A stretch of 64,000 bases of DNA from Longilinea sp964536805. Its GTDB lineage: Bacteria; Chloroflexota; Anaerolineae; Anaerolineales; Anaerolineaceae. Where the stretch lies: positions 127,244-191,243 of the forward strand of contig CAZHYQ010000004.1 in assembly GCA_964536805.1 (NCBI GenBank). The letters run 5' to 3'. The notes under the pieces were generated by a model, which made no database searches, was not told the origin of the DNA, and was given only the letters and a program-made list of their open reading frames with translations. Of the stretch, positions 16,635-24,887 are shown piece after piece (position 1 is the first letter of the stretch; the number at the start of each line of letters is the position of its first letter). Made by a program: the position numbers and the translations under genes.

Positions 16635-19243
16635 TTAGGTTGAAGTGCCGCTTGCAGGACCGTGAAGCCAATTTTCCCGGCAGCTTGTGGATTATCTTCT
16701 TCCAGGACCACCACCAATGCCAGAGGCGTTCCCTGCCAATCCGGCAAAGTTCCGGCCAGATACCAGGTGACGGTGGTCTTCTCGCTGCTGCCAATGCCGT
16801 AAGCCTCCCAAACCGGGCTGTCACTGCGCGCAAGTTGGCGGGCTGCCTGGACAGTACCGTTTGAACCCATGGCATTTGTCGGCGAGCCAGCGGATAAAAT
16901 GACCCATCCCTGGGTTGGCGTATCGACAGCATTGGCAAGACGCGGCGCTGGAAGGATGCCACCGGAGCTTATTGTGGCAGCCGCAAGCGCCATCTGAAGC
17001 GGGGTAACCTGCCAACCCTGAGGGTTGAGCGGATTCTGGGCCAGTGTCTGCCCCGTCGGCAATGGAGCCGCCTGGGAGACGGGCAGCGGAATTTCAGGCT
17101 GAACTGAAAAATGCAGATTATCGTAAAGTTCGATCACCTGAACAGCCGTCATTTGTTTGGATAACGTCAGCATGGCAGCCGGACAGGCGCTGCGAATGAC
17201 AGACCCCCAGGAAATTGTGGGTGCCGGATTCGCGGCGCACATGGATGAACCAACCGATAACTCCTCGGGTAGATCTGGCATGGCCCCTTTATTAAGGCGG
17301 TTGGCCATCAGGAAAGGTCCAAGCGCCGTACCTGGTGGGTAAACGCCCTGGGTGACCCGATTGACGAAAGGTGCGGATGGATCCTGGTTTAACTCGGCCC
17401 AATGTTCATCCAGCGTATTTGGGTCAAAACCGGGGTGAGACGACATAGCCAGAATCTCGCCTGTGGAGGAATTGATTAAGATCAATGCCCCCTTTTTATC
17501 TGTTAACAACTGGTCTGCTGTCTTTTGAATCTCTCCATCCAGGCTTAATCGAACATTAAGCCCGGTTGGAGGTTGACCGGTTAACAGTTGTGAAGCCCAC
17601 ACCAGAGAAGAAGGCGTGCCGTCAACACCGCGCAGGTAACCGTCCAGGCTGGCTTCAAGACCGCTTTGGCCGTAAAGCGGGTTGTTGTATCCGATGGTCG
17701 TCCCCAAATCGGGTTGGAGCAAGCGGCGGGTCAGGCTGCCCGATTCGCCCTCCGTCACGGCCAGCAGAGCATTTTGGCGGTCAAGCAAACTGCCACGCAT
17801 GGCAAAACGGTCATTGATGGCTGGGCGGGGATTATCGGCTCTGGTTTGAAGGTCGCCTGATTTAATAAATGCCCAATATCCGTTTGCCAGTCCAAGGGCA
17901 AGCAAACCAGCCAAAACCAGACCGGAAACAGTGTTGTAGGCTGTTGAATAAAAACTGGGGGTTGGATCTTCCTCTGCCTCATTACTTATTAGCGTGAGCA
18001 GCAGCAGCGCCAGGAATGCGGTTACTAGCGACGATCCGCCATAAGAGGTGAACGGCAGCGTTACGCCAGTCAACGGCAGGATCCGCAGGTTTCCGCCAAC
18101 AATTAATATGGTTTGCATTCCCAGATAGAATGACAAACCTGCAGCGAGAAAGCGCTGGTAAGCGTTGGCGGCATGAATCGAAATTAACAGCCCGCGAATC
18201 ACCAGCAAACCCACCAGAAGCAAGACCGCTGACGTTCCAACCAACCCCAATTCCTCGCCGAGGGCTGTAAAAATAAAATCTGAAAACGCAACCGGCACGA
18301 CTCCAGGGTTTCCCAGGCCAGGGCCGCGACCAAAAACACCGCCGGCAGCAATCGAAATCAGCGACTGGACGATTTGAAAGGATTTTCCGGCCGGGTCGGC
18401 CCATGGATTCAACCAGGCGGTGACCCGAAGGCGGATGACATCGATTAATAGGTAACCGGTTAGACCGGCGGCCGCCAGCAGAATTGCGCCGATCCAAAGC
18501 ACCTGTTTACGGCCTGAGGCTAAATAGACCATCAAGGTATATAGAACAATGAACAAAGAAGCGGTTCCCAGGTCACGTTGGGCAACCAGCAGCAATAAGG
18601 CTGCACCTGCCAGCACCAGAGTTGGCATGAGAAGTTGCATGAAACTATGTTGGAATGTCCAGCGGTCTGCCATATAGGCAGCAAGGTATACAATCAGGAA
18701 CAACTTCAAGGTTTCGGAGGGTTGAAAATAGACCCCGCAACAGCCTAGCCACAAGCGCGGACCGACACCGCCAGGGTAGGTTCCAAAGAAGAATGTCAAC
18801 CCGGTGATGAGTAAAGCCGTTACCGCCCAGAGATACTTGTATTTCCGCAGAAGATTTAGGATCTGCGGGTAGCGCAAGCCGACCATAAATGCCAGGGTAG
18901 CCAACGCAAGCCAAATTGTCTGGCGGGCGCCCAGGTTTGTATTTAGCCTCCAGATGGTGAGAAGTCCCAGCCCTGCCAACAGGCCGGCAATGGGAACGAT
19001 GTAAGGGTCGCGGTCCGGCGCGCGCCGCATCAATACCCGGTGAAGCAAAGAAAACCCAGCCAACCAGACCAGCACGGCTGCCCAATGTTGCCAGCGATAT
19101 GTAACCTCCCACCTGTGAAGGCGGACGGCAGGTGAAAGAGTCAATGCAACAGCGTAGGCGGTAACTACCAGCGCCGCAAATGAGAATAACCGGCTCTGAA
19201 TGCGGTCTTTCGGCGAAGGGGAGGCAGGGAAAAAGAAGCTCAC
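16631..19243 (-). CDS. RodA/FtsW (SEDS) glycosyltransferase fused to inactive-looking penicillin-binding transpeptidase domain
   Basis: An 870-residue fusion. Residues about 20-420 form a SEDS polytopic domain with QRDLGTASL, GRGPGLGNP and SDFIFTALGEELG, including the catalytic-type Asp322, so peptidoglycan polymerase activity is plausible. A further membrane helix (about 438-460) leads to an extracytoplasmic PBP-like domain (about 475-870). The PBP domain has the MRGSLLDRQ and LSLDGEIQKTADQLL motifs. The serine motif, expected as GSTFKP, reads GTALGP (638-643), losing both Ser and Lys. The KTG strand is also unrecognisable (GIGSSEKTT). The domain is therefore probably a structural or regulatory pseudo-transpeptidase. 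The GTG start overlaps the mtnP stop (GTGA). The operon starts with two FHA genes. Confidence 0.9.
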   Translation of the reverse strand: MSFFFPASPSPKDRIQSRLFSFAALVVTAYAVALTLSPAVRLHRWEVTYRWQHWAAVLVWLAGFSLLHRVLMRRAPDRDPYIVPIAGLLAGLGLLTIWRLNTNLGARQTIWLALATLAFMVGLRYPQILNLLRKYKYLWAVTALLITGLTFFFGTYPGGVGPRLWLGCCGVYFQPSETLKLFLIVYLAAYMADRWTFQHSFMQLLMPTLVLAGAALLLLVAQRDLGTASLFIVLYTLMVYLASGRKQVLWIGAILLAAAGLTGYLLIDVIRLRVTAWLNPWADPAGKSFQIVQSLISIAAGGVFGRGPGLGNPGVVPVAFSDFIFTALGEELGLVGTSAVLLLVGLLVIRGLLISIHAANAYQRFLAAGLSFYLGMQTILIVGGNLRILPLTGVTLPFTSYGGSSLVTAFLALLLLTLISNEAEEDPTPSFYSTAYNTVSGLVLAGLLALGLANGYWAFIKSGDLQTRADNPRPAINDRFAMRGSLLDRQNALLAVTEGESGSLTRRLLQPDLGTTIGYNNPLYGQSGLEASLDGYLRGVDGTPSSLVWASQLLTGQPPTGLNVRLSLDGEIQKTADQLLTDKKGALILINSSTGEILAMSSHPGFDPNTLDEHWAELNQDPSAPFVNRVTQGVYPPGTALGPFLMANRLNKGAMPDLPEELSVGSSMCAANPAPTISWGSVIRSACPAAMLTLSKQMTAVQVIELYDNLHFSVQPEIPLPVSQAAPLPTGQTLAQNPLNPQGWQVTPLQMALAAATISSGGILPAPRLANAVDTPTQGWVILSAGSPTNAMGSNGTVQAARQLARSDSPVWEAYGIGSSEKTTVTWYLAGTLPDWQGTPLALVVVLEEDNPQAAGKIGFTVLQAALQPN

Positions 19244-20109
19244 GGCTCCATGTATTTGCTTACCAGAAGTTTGGCGCGTTCATAGGATTCCGGGGGAACG
19301 CATTCCGGTCGAGTAATGACGGCGTTAGCCAATGCACTGGCACATTGGCAGGTTGAACTTTCTGTCAGGTTTTCAAGCAATTTCTGGATGGCAAGTTGAG
19401 CAACTTGCGTATTCTTGGCAAGCGTTTTGACGACCATATCCACGCTGACCGGTTCTTCAGAAACATGCCAGACGTCATAGTCAGTAACATGGGCCATGAT
19501 GGCGTAGCACATCTCGGCTTCGCGAGCCAAAAATGCCTCCGGACAGGCCGTCATACCGATTAAAGATATTCCCCAGGAACGGAACAAATCCGATTCGGCT
19601 TTGGTCGAAAAACGCGGACCTTCAATGGTGATCAATGCTCCGCCTGGATGGACCGTACCGCCGACTTCGCCAACGGCTGCCGAAAGCTGTTTGGAAAGGT
19701 CCGCGCAGACCGGCTCTGCGACGCCCACATGGACCACCAGACCATCGGTAAAGAATGTGCACTCGCGTTTACGCGTGAAATCAACCAGTTGATCCGGGAT
19801 GACAATATTCCCCGGAGCGTAATCCTCCCGCAAAGAACCGCAGGCGCTGATGCTGACGATTTGTTGAATTCCCAATAGTTTGAAGGCGTAAATATTGGCA
19901 CGGTAATTGACTTCGGTGGGTGATAGAAAATGGCCAATACCGTGCCGGGCGATAAATGCAACTTTTTTTCCAGCAAGGGTCCCCATTACGACTGGGGAGC
20001 TCGGTTTTCCAAAAGGAGTGTCAATTTCAATCGTCTCAACTTCTTTGAGGGCGGCAAACTCGTATAATCCTGAACCGCCGATGATTCCTAAAACAGGTTT
20101 ATTGCTCAT
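19240..20109 (-). CDS. mtnP: S-methyl-5'-thioadenosine phosphorylase
   Basis: Phosphorolysis of methylthioadenosine to adenine and methylthioribose-1-phosphate, recycling the by-product of polyamine synthesis. The 289-residue protein has GIIGGSGLYEF, RHGIGHFLSPTEVNYRAN, SACGSLREDYAPG, the IEGPRFSTKAES loop and GMTACPEAFLAREAEMCYA. The TDYDVWH segment carries the Asp pair that selects adenine over 6-oxopurines. ATG 20109 is preceded by GGAGAG (20113-20118 region), which decides against the ATG 12 nt upstream. It lies between the FHA gene (16 nt upstream) and the SEDS fusion (4-nt overlap), at the place where the mycobacterial fhaA-fhaB operon carries the pstP phosphatase gene. Confidence 0.93.
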   Translation of the reverse strand: MSNKPVLGIIGGSGLYEFAALKEVETIEIDTPFGKPSSPVVMGTLAGKKVAFIARHGIGHFLSPTEVNYRANIYAFKLLGIQQIVSISACGSLREDYAPGNIVIPDQLVDFTRKRECTFFTDGLVVHVGVAEPVCADLSKQLSAAVGEVGGTVHPGGALITIEGPRFSTKAESDLFRSWGISLIGMTACPEAFLAREAEMCYAIMAHVTDYDVWHVSEEPVSVDMVVKTLAKNTQVAQLAIQKLLENLTESSTCQCASALANAVITRPECVPPESYERAKLLVSKYMEP

Positions 20110-20125
20110 GAATCTCTCCATTTGC

Positions 20126-20557
20126 TTAGGGCTTGCTCAGAACGGTGACAAGAATTTCTGCCTGGCCGCAACGGACAATATCGCCGGAAGTGACTACGAC
20201 CGCAGAAACGATGCGCTCGTCATTCAAGAATGATCCATTGGTCGAATGCAGGTCCTCGAGCCACCATTGTTTTTTATAATAACTCAGCCGGGCATGGTGC
20301 GCTGAAACAGTTTCATCGCTGATTGGAAAAGCACTGGCAGGATCACGCCCGATGATGACTTCCGGTTGGGAAAACTTCACATCAACTGTGCTTTCGTCCT
20401 GGTCAAGAGCTAAAACCAAAGCGGGAATTTCGCGGCCGCTGACCAATTGGGTTTGAGCCCTGAAATCACGCCATAAAGTGAAAAGCGCCCAGATCAAAAA
20501 AGCATACAAGGCAGCTGCCAGGACGAACCGAAGGAAGAGAACGATAAATCCGCTCAT
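20126..20557 (-). CDS. Single-TM FHA-domain protein (FhaB/FipA-like)
   Basis: The 143-residue protein has one N-terminal membrane helix (about 5-27, followed by LWRDFR) and a C-terminal FHA domain (about 60-143) with VIIGRDPASAF, SAHHARL and DLHSTNGSFLN, the conserved phosphothreonine-binding Gly-Arg, Ser-x-x-His and Asn-Gly positions. In Actinobacteria the equivalent FhaB links Ser/Thr kinase signalling to division proteins, and a similar role here is inferred from the neighbouring DUF3662-FHA gene (3 nt upstream) and SEDS gene. No Ser/Thr kinase or phosphatase gene is in this window. Confidence 0.88.
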   Translation of the reverse strand: MSGFIVLFLRFVLAAALYAFLIWALFTLWRDFRAQTQLVSGREIPALVLALDQDESTVDVKFSQPEVIIGRDPASAFPISDETVSAHHARLSYYKKQWWLEDLHSTNGSFLNDERIVSAVVVTSGDIVRCGQAEILVTVLSKP

Positions 20558-20560
20558 GGC

Positions 20561-21331
20561 TCAAGATGATATTGGGGAGGTCGATTGTCCAGGTTCATCA
20601 GGCCAGGCAGGCGAATCTTCGCCGTAGATCAACGAAATTCCTGCTACCTGAATGACATCACCGGCTTCCAGCTGATGTTCTCGAATCAAACTGCCATTCA
20701 CTAGCGTTCCTCCGGTTGAATTCAAGTCGAATAAAAAGAACCTTCCGCGATTTGCACGGATCTGCAGGTGTGTGCGGGAGACCCTCGGATCATCGAGAAC
20801 GAGATCATTATCACTCCGCCGTCCGATGTTAAAGACCAGACGATCGAGCGGTACGGTTTGCGAACCCTGGACAATTAGGTAAGCATTGGCAGGGATGGCA
20901 TCCACTGGTGCAGTAAGGGCATGCAATTCTGAAGTCACCGGTAAAGCGGCCGTTGAGCCCAGCAGGTCGGCCGAATGGATGGCAGTAATCCGCAAATTGT
21001 TAATGGGCATATCCGCAGAGGGGGCAACCTGAATGCTCGGGCGAAGGATGGAGCCGTAACCGGCATCTTGAAGTGCGTCGCTGATGATCTGACTGAGCCA
21101 ATCCATCCATTGGGGTTGCTGCCAGGCAGCGACATTCTCCGGATTCAGGTAAACCGTGAACTGGTCTGGAGCTGTGCCGTTTCCATCAAGCTGTGCCGGA
21201 AGCTGCTCATACAAAACTGTCGCAAGCTGCCTGGCTAATTCCTCCTGGCGGTTGGTGCGCCCGAATAAGCTTGCACTGGCTTCTATGATTGTTTTCAGAC
21301 GGCGTTCGATTTGTTCCAGCGGCGATCTCAT
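20561..21331 (-). CDS. DUF3662-FHA protein (FhaA-like)
   Basis: The 256-residue cytosolic protein starts with the DUF3662-type domain (RSPLEQIERRLKTIIEASAS and the FTVYLNPENVAAW segment, residues about 1-110). After a linker, an FHA domain (about 165-245) contains FNIGRRSDNDLVLDDPRVSR, THLQIRA and DLNSTGGTLVNG. This architecture is that of mycobacterial FhaA, which binds phosphorylated MviN/kinases and affects peptidoglycan synthesis. It is the first gene of the minus-strand group 21331-16631. A TATAAT ends 8 nt before the ATG and no Shine-Dalgarno is seen, so its mRNA is predicted leaderless. It is divergent from the archease gene with only 22 nt between start codons. Confidence 0.9.
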   Translation of the reverse strand: MRSPLEQIERRLKTIIEASASLFGRTNRQEELARQLATVLYEQLPAQLDGNGTAPDQFTVYLNPENVAAWQQPQWMDWLSQIISDALQDAGYGSILRPSIQVAPSADMPINNLRITAIHSADLLGSTAALPVTSELHALTAPVDAIPANAYLIVQGSQTVPLDRLVFNIGRRSDNDLVLDDPRVSRTHLQIRANRGRFFLFDLNSTGGTLVNGSLIREHQLEAGDVIQVAGISLIYGEDSPAWPDEPGQSTSPISS

Positions 21332-21334
21332 ATC

Positions 21335-21346
21335 TTATAATTATAA
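21335..21346. promoter_or_regulatory. Palindromic divergent -10 element for fhaA-like and archease genes
   Basis: TTATAATTATAA is its own reverse complement and carries a perfect TATAAT on each strand (plus 21336-21341; minus 21345-21340). The plus-strand box lies 12 nt before the archease ATG (21354). The minus-strand box lies 8 nt before the fhaA-like ATG (21331). Any transcripts would be leaderless or have a leader of about 5 nt, and RNA polymerase could occupy only one direction at a time. No convincing -35 on either side. Confidence 0.6.
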
Positions 21347-21353
21347 AGCGAAT

Positions 21354-21770
21354 ATGGAAAATCCAGAAAGTTCAGGTTTTAAAGACGTCGATCATACCGC
21401 CGATGTGGCCCTGGAAGTGTGGGCGCCGGACATAAATGGTTTATTCATCCAGGCAGCCATTGGTATGTATCATTTGATGAATATCCAATATGCAGAACAA
21501 CCCGGCGGGGTGAAGCAATTCAATCTTTCGGCGTCTGACCAGGAGAGTTTGCTGGTTTTGTTTCTTTCGGAGGTGTTATTTGCAGTGGAATCGGAACAGA
21601 TTGCCTTCGATCCAATTTCCATCAAGGTCTCAGGCAAAATGGCGGAATTGAAAGCCACCCCAAAACCGATCATTTCCCAAGCCCGATCGATAAAAGCTGT
21701 CACTTTTCATAACCTTTCCATTAGCCATCATTCCGGACGGTATGCCGTGACGATTGTTTTTGATATCTAA
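21354..21770 (+). CDS. Archease, RtcB cofactor
   Basis: The 138-residue archease promotes guanylylation and multiple turnover of the RNA ligase RtcB, encoded directly downstream. The N-terminal DVDHTADVALEVWAPD segment holds the metal-binding Asp/His pair of the family. GLFIQAAIGMYHLM, the LLVLFLSEVLF helix and the C-terminal YAVTIVFDI are all as expected, including a terminal Asp-Ile. ATG 21354 matches the family length; a longer in-frame reading would overlap the divergent FHA gene. No Shine-Dalgarno, consistent with a near-leaderless mRNA. Confidence 0.93.
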   Translation: MENPESSGFKDVDHTADVALEVWAPDINGLFIQAAIGMYHLMNIQYAEQPGGVKQFNLSASDQESLLVLFLSEVLFAVESEQIAFDPISIKVSGKMAELKATPKPIISQARSIKAVTFHNLSISHHSGRYAVTIVFDI

Positions 21771-21802
21771 GGGTGAATTCTTACAGCCGCGGAGGTGATG
21801 GA

Positions 21803-23251
21803 ATGTTGGTAAAAGACTTTGTTAAAATCAGCGATTTTGAATGGGAGTTGCCTAAATCCTTTCGAGAGGATATGCGCGTGGCGGTCAGGCTGTTCGCCAG
21901 CCAGGAATTGCTGAGCGCTGCCCTGGACGACTTATCGCTTGTTCAGGCAGTGAATGTAGCCACGCTTCCCGGGCTGGTCGGCCCGGTGGTGGTGATGCCG
22001 GATGTTCATCAGGGTTACGGATTCCCGATTGGAGGCGTGGCTGCTACGGAATTCCCGCATGGAGTCATTTCGCCCGGCGGAATTGGATATGATATCAATT
22101 GCGGCGTCCGGTTGCTGAGTTCCCGCATCCGCTTTGAAAGTGCAAGAACTCGCCTGGATGAATTGGCGGCTGCGCTCAATGCCAATTGCCCGAGCGGGAT
22201 GGGAAAGGCTGGGCCGTACCAGCTCAACGAGGCAGAAATTGATGATGTTTGCCGTCTCGGCGCAAAATGGGCGGTAAAAAAAGGCCTGGGTACGGCGGAT
22301 GATTTGCGTCGTACGGAAGAAAACGGCTGCGTTGAAGGCGCTGATCCGCGCTGGGTGAGCGAACGCGCCAAGGCGCGCGGCAGCGACCAGTTGGGAACAC
22401 TCGGGTCTGGCAACCACTTTATCGAGGTGGATGTCGTTGATCGAATCTATGACATCCAGGCGGCGCAAACCATGGAACTCGAGGAGGGCTGCCTGGTGCT
22501 CCAGTTTCATTGCGGTTCGCGCGGGTTGGGACACCAGGTCTGCAGCGATTATGTACAGGAATTTCAAACAGCCGTTCGGCGTTATGGAATCCAACTTCCG
22601 GACCGTGAACTTGTTTGCGCACCCATGGATTCGCCGGAAGGCCAGCATTACCTGGCTGCCATGCGGTCAGCGGCCAATTATGCATTTAGCAACCGGCAAA
22701 TTCTGGCAAATCTGGCAAGGCGTGCATTCGAACAAACGTTGGGCGGCCAGGGTAAAGCTGTAACTCTGCGACAGGTTTACGATGTTGCCCATAACATGGG
22801 AAAGATCGAGACGCATACCATCCAGGGACGCCAGATCAGCATCTGCGTTCATCGAAAAGGCGCAACCCGCGCCTTCGGACCCGCACAGACCGGGTTGCCA
22901 GCTGAATATATGGGGATTGGTCAGCCGGTTCTAGTACCGGGTTCGATGGGCACGGCGTCATGGGTGTTGGTGGGCACGGACGCAAGCATGGAACGATCTT
23001 ATGGATCCACCTGCCACGGCGCGGGCAGACTCATGAGCCGGAGCAAAGCCAAACGCGAGGTGCGGGGTGAAAGACTACGGGATGAATTGGCGCAGCACGG
23101 CATTCACATCCGGGCGGGTTCCATGGCCGGATTGGCCGAAGAAGCCCCCCAGGCTTATAAGGATGTGGATGAGGTCGTGGAGACTGTCTGCGGAGCCAGC
23201 ATTGCGCGCAAGGTGGCCCGATTGCGTCCAGTGGTGGTTGTAAAAGGATGA
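21803..23251 (+). CDS. rtcB: RNA-splicing ligase RtcB
   Basis: GTP- and Mn2+-dependent ligase that joins RNA 2',3'-cyclic phosphate (or 3'-phosphate) ends to 5'-OH ends, acting in RNA repair or tRNA healing. The 482-residue protein has MPDVHQGYGFPIGGVAA, the metal-binding Cys in GYDINCGVR, GTLGSGNHFIE, QFHCGSRGLGH, the guanylylated His in STCHGAGRLMSR and the C-terminal Lys (VVVVKG). ATG 21803 follows a nearly perfect Shine-Dalgarno GGAGGTGAT (21791-21799). It is 32 nt after archease, in one operon. It is convergent with the YbaK gene, 3 nt away, with no terminator. Confidence 0.97.
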   Translation: MLVKDFVKISDFEWELPKSFREDMRVAVRLFASQELLSAALDDLSLVQAVNVATLPGLVGPVVVMPDVHQGYGFPIGGVAATEFPHGVISPGGIGYDINCGVRLLSSRIRFESARTRLDELAAALNANCPSGMGKAGPYQLNEAEIDDVCRLGAKWAVKKGLGTADDLRRTEENGCVEGADPRWVSERAKARGSDQLGTLGSGNHFIEVDVVDRIYDIQAAQTMELEEGCLVLQFHCGSRGLGHQVCSDYVQEFQTAVRRYGIQLPDRELVCAPMDSPEGQHYLAAMRSAANYAFSNRQILANLARRAFEQTLGGQGKAVTLRQVYDVAHNMGKIETHTIQGRQISICVHRKGATRAFGPAQTGLPAEYMGIGQPVLVPGSMGTASWVLVGTDASMERSYGSTCHGAGRLMSRSKAKREVRGERLRDELAQHGIHIRAGSMAGLAEEAPQAYKDVDEVVETVCGASIARKVARLRPVVVVKG

Positions 23252-23254
23252 AGG

Positions 23255-23755
23255 TTATTCTTCCAGGGTATCAGAATCCTGCGTTTGTTTGCTTACAACC
23301 GCAACCCGGGCACGACATATTTTGATCAAGGCGGCAACCGGCAAACGGATGTTCAACCCGCGCTGTCCGCCGGAAATGTGGATTTGCTCAAACTGGCTGG
23401 CTGTTTGATCTAGGATCACCTGGAAACCTTTATTGATTAATGCCAATGGCGAAATGCCGCCTGCCTGCAAGCCGGTCATTGATTCAGCCTCCCGTTGGGT
23501 CGTTAAATTCACCTTTTTTTCACCCAAAAAAGCTGCCAATGCTTTTAGATCAACTTCATGATTGCCAGGGATGACTGCCAATACCGGTTTACCGGGTTTG
23601 TCCCGTTTTACGACAATCGTCTTGAAAACCATTTCTTCGGCGACGCCCAACCGGCGAGCGGTTTCAATTGCGCCTAATTTTTCCACTGGTAAATCATAGG
23701 CAGTAAAAGGAATTTTCAGTGCTTCCAGCATGCGGGTGACATTATTGGTTGGCAT
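23255..23755 (-). CDS. ybaK: YbaK/EbsC-type aminoacyl-tRNA deacylase (Cys-tRNA(Pro) hydrolase)
   Basis: The 166-residue protein edits mischarged tRNA in trans. It has the YbaK core: VFKTIVVK with the conserved catalytic-region Lys, a PGNHEVDLKALA segment, LTGLQAGGISPLA-like loop (MTGLQAGGISPLAL) and the final GLNIRL strand. In Haemophilus/E. coli YbaK hydrolyses Cys-tRNA(Pro); close relatives have other preferences, so specificity is inferred. The gene starts 3 nt after the PHP gene stop and is probably co-transcribed with it. Confidence 0.92.
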   Translation of the reverse strand: MPTNNVTRMLEALKIPFTAYDLPVEKLGAIETARRLGVAEEMVFKTIVVKRDKPGKPVLAVIPGNHEVDLKALAAFLGEKKVNLTTQREAESMTGLQAGGISPLALINKGFQVILDQTASQFEQIHISGGQRGLNIRLPVAALIKICRARVAVVSKQTQDSDTLEE

Positions 23756-23757
23756 TG

Positions 23758-24822
23758 TTAGCTTTCGCGGAGGTAAATCGGGTTGCTAAATATCCAGCCC
23801 CGACGCCTGCCCAAATAACGGAGATAGCATTCCACCCTGTAAACGCCAGGCTGGTTGCTGATGTAAGCACAAATTTCCTGGTTATGCCAGGTTTGCACTA
23901 CCTTGCCATCCTTCAGCAGCCGGCATTCGGCCTCGCCCGGAAGCCGTATTTGGAAGGTGACACCTTTGCGAAGGCGGACGGTATCACCCATGATTGCCAT
24001 TTCTTCTCCCTGGGCGATAAAGCGAAAACCCCGGGTAGGGGCTGGGCGGTCATAACCGATAAAGGCATGTCCATCCCGTAAGGCCTGCAGAACCATGCGT
24101 CTATCGTTGATCAAATCGCCGGTGAGGGGGGTTGGCGTTAAAAGATGGGTATTGATCGACCCAAAATGAAATTCATAGGGAAAAATGGTCTTGCGGATGG
24201 GTCCAAAGGATTTATGCAGGGCGTGGGCATCGGATCCACCCACCGCGACCACGGGATCACCGCCAGCGAGCAATTTATCCCACAAAGCCAGCGTTTCCGG
24301 CAATGGACCGCGCGCAATGGTTGCGGGAAAGAGGGCATGGAAAACCGCCTGTAGTGTGGAATGTGATACGCTCTTCAATTCGCTCAACCCATTCCATAAT
24401 TCAATGCCTGTGAACCCGTGGATGTCCCAGTCTTCCCAGGTGATATCGGTTTCGCCAAAAGACGGAAGCGCATGTTCATTGGGGTGGGCCAGAAATGCCA
24501 TTCCGCCTGCATTTTTTACCTGGTCCAGCAAAACCTGAGCGTTTGGCGCATAGGTTGCCAGTTCACGGTTGGCTCCGATGACCAACAAATGGTTTTTTTG
24601 TGGCAAACGGAACGGATCGTGGATTTCTTCCGCGCACATCAGCAACACTCTGCGATTGCCATCGCGCAGGTAGCCATCCATGCCCTGTACATACACATTG
24701 TGGTCTGTGGGGATCACTAGATCCAGACCCGACCGGAGGGCGGCCTGTAGGACTTCCTGATGCGTTCCAGAGCCATCGGAAAAGCGTGTGTGCAAATGCA
24801 GATTGGTTATGAGTTCTTCCAT
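23758..24822 (-). CDS. PHP-domain metallohydrolase
   Basis: The 354-residue protein has PHP metal-binding motifs in order: NLHLHTRFSDG near the N-terminus, IPTDHN at about residue 38, LLMCAEEIHD, FLAHPNEHA and GGSDAHAL. These would bind a two- or three-metal cluster for phosphoester or other hydrolysis. The C-terminal third (about 265-354; RLLKDGKVVQTWHNQEI and GVYRVECYL) looks like a beta-sandwich often attached to PHP proteins that act on phosphate or carbohydrate substrates. Substrate unknown. It is divergent from secG and coupled to the YbaK gene 2 nt downstream. Confidence 0.85.
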   Translation of the reverse strand: MEELITNLHLHTRFSDGSGTHQEVLQAALRSGLDLVIPTDHNVYVQGMDGYLRDGNRRVLLMCAEEIHDPFRLPQKNHLLVIGANRELATYAPNAQVLLDQVKNAGGMAFLAHPNEHALPSFGETDITWEDWDIHGFTGIELWNGLSELKSVSHSTLQAVFHALFPATIARGPLPETLALWDKLLAGGDPVVAVGGSDAHALHKSFGPIRKTIFPYEFHFGSINTHLLTPTPLTGDLINDRRMVLQALRDGHAFIGYDRPAPTRGFRFIAQGEEMAIMGDTVRLRKGVTFQIRLPGEAECRLLKDGKVVQTWHNQEICAYISNQPGVYRVECYLRYLGRRRGWIFSNPIYLRES

Positions 24823-24827
24823 ATTGA

Positions 24828-24857
24828 TTGACGATTCTGGCTAATGGACGGTATAAT
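24828..24857 (+). promoter_or_regulatory. secG promoter
   Basis: TTGACG (24828-24833), an 18-bp spacer and a perfect TATAAT (24852-24857). This is the best complete -35/-10 promoter seen in the window. Expected start near 24864, about 24 nt before the secG GTG. Confidence 0.7.
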
Positions 24858-24887
24858 CGAGCTTGCTTTTACTTTAGGAGGCTACGC

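Noticed and set aside
21932..22648. A 238-codon minus-strand open frame inside rtcB.
   Set aside because: Complete overlap with rtcB, whose catalytic motifs are all intact; the opposite frame is a by-product of codon usage.
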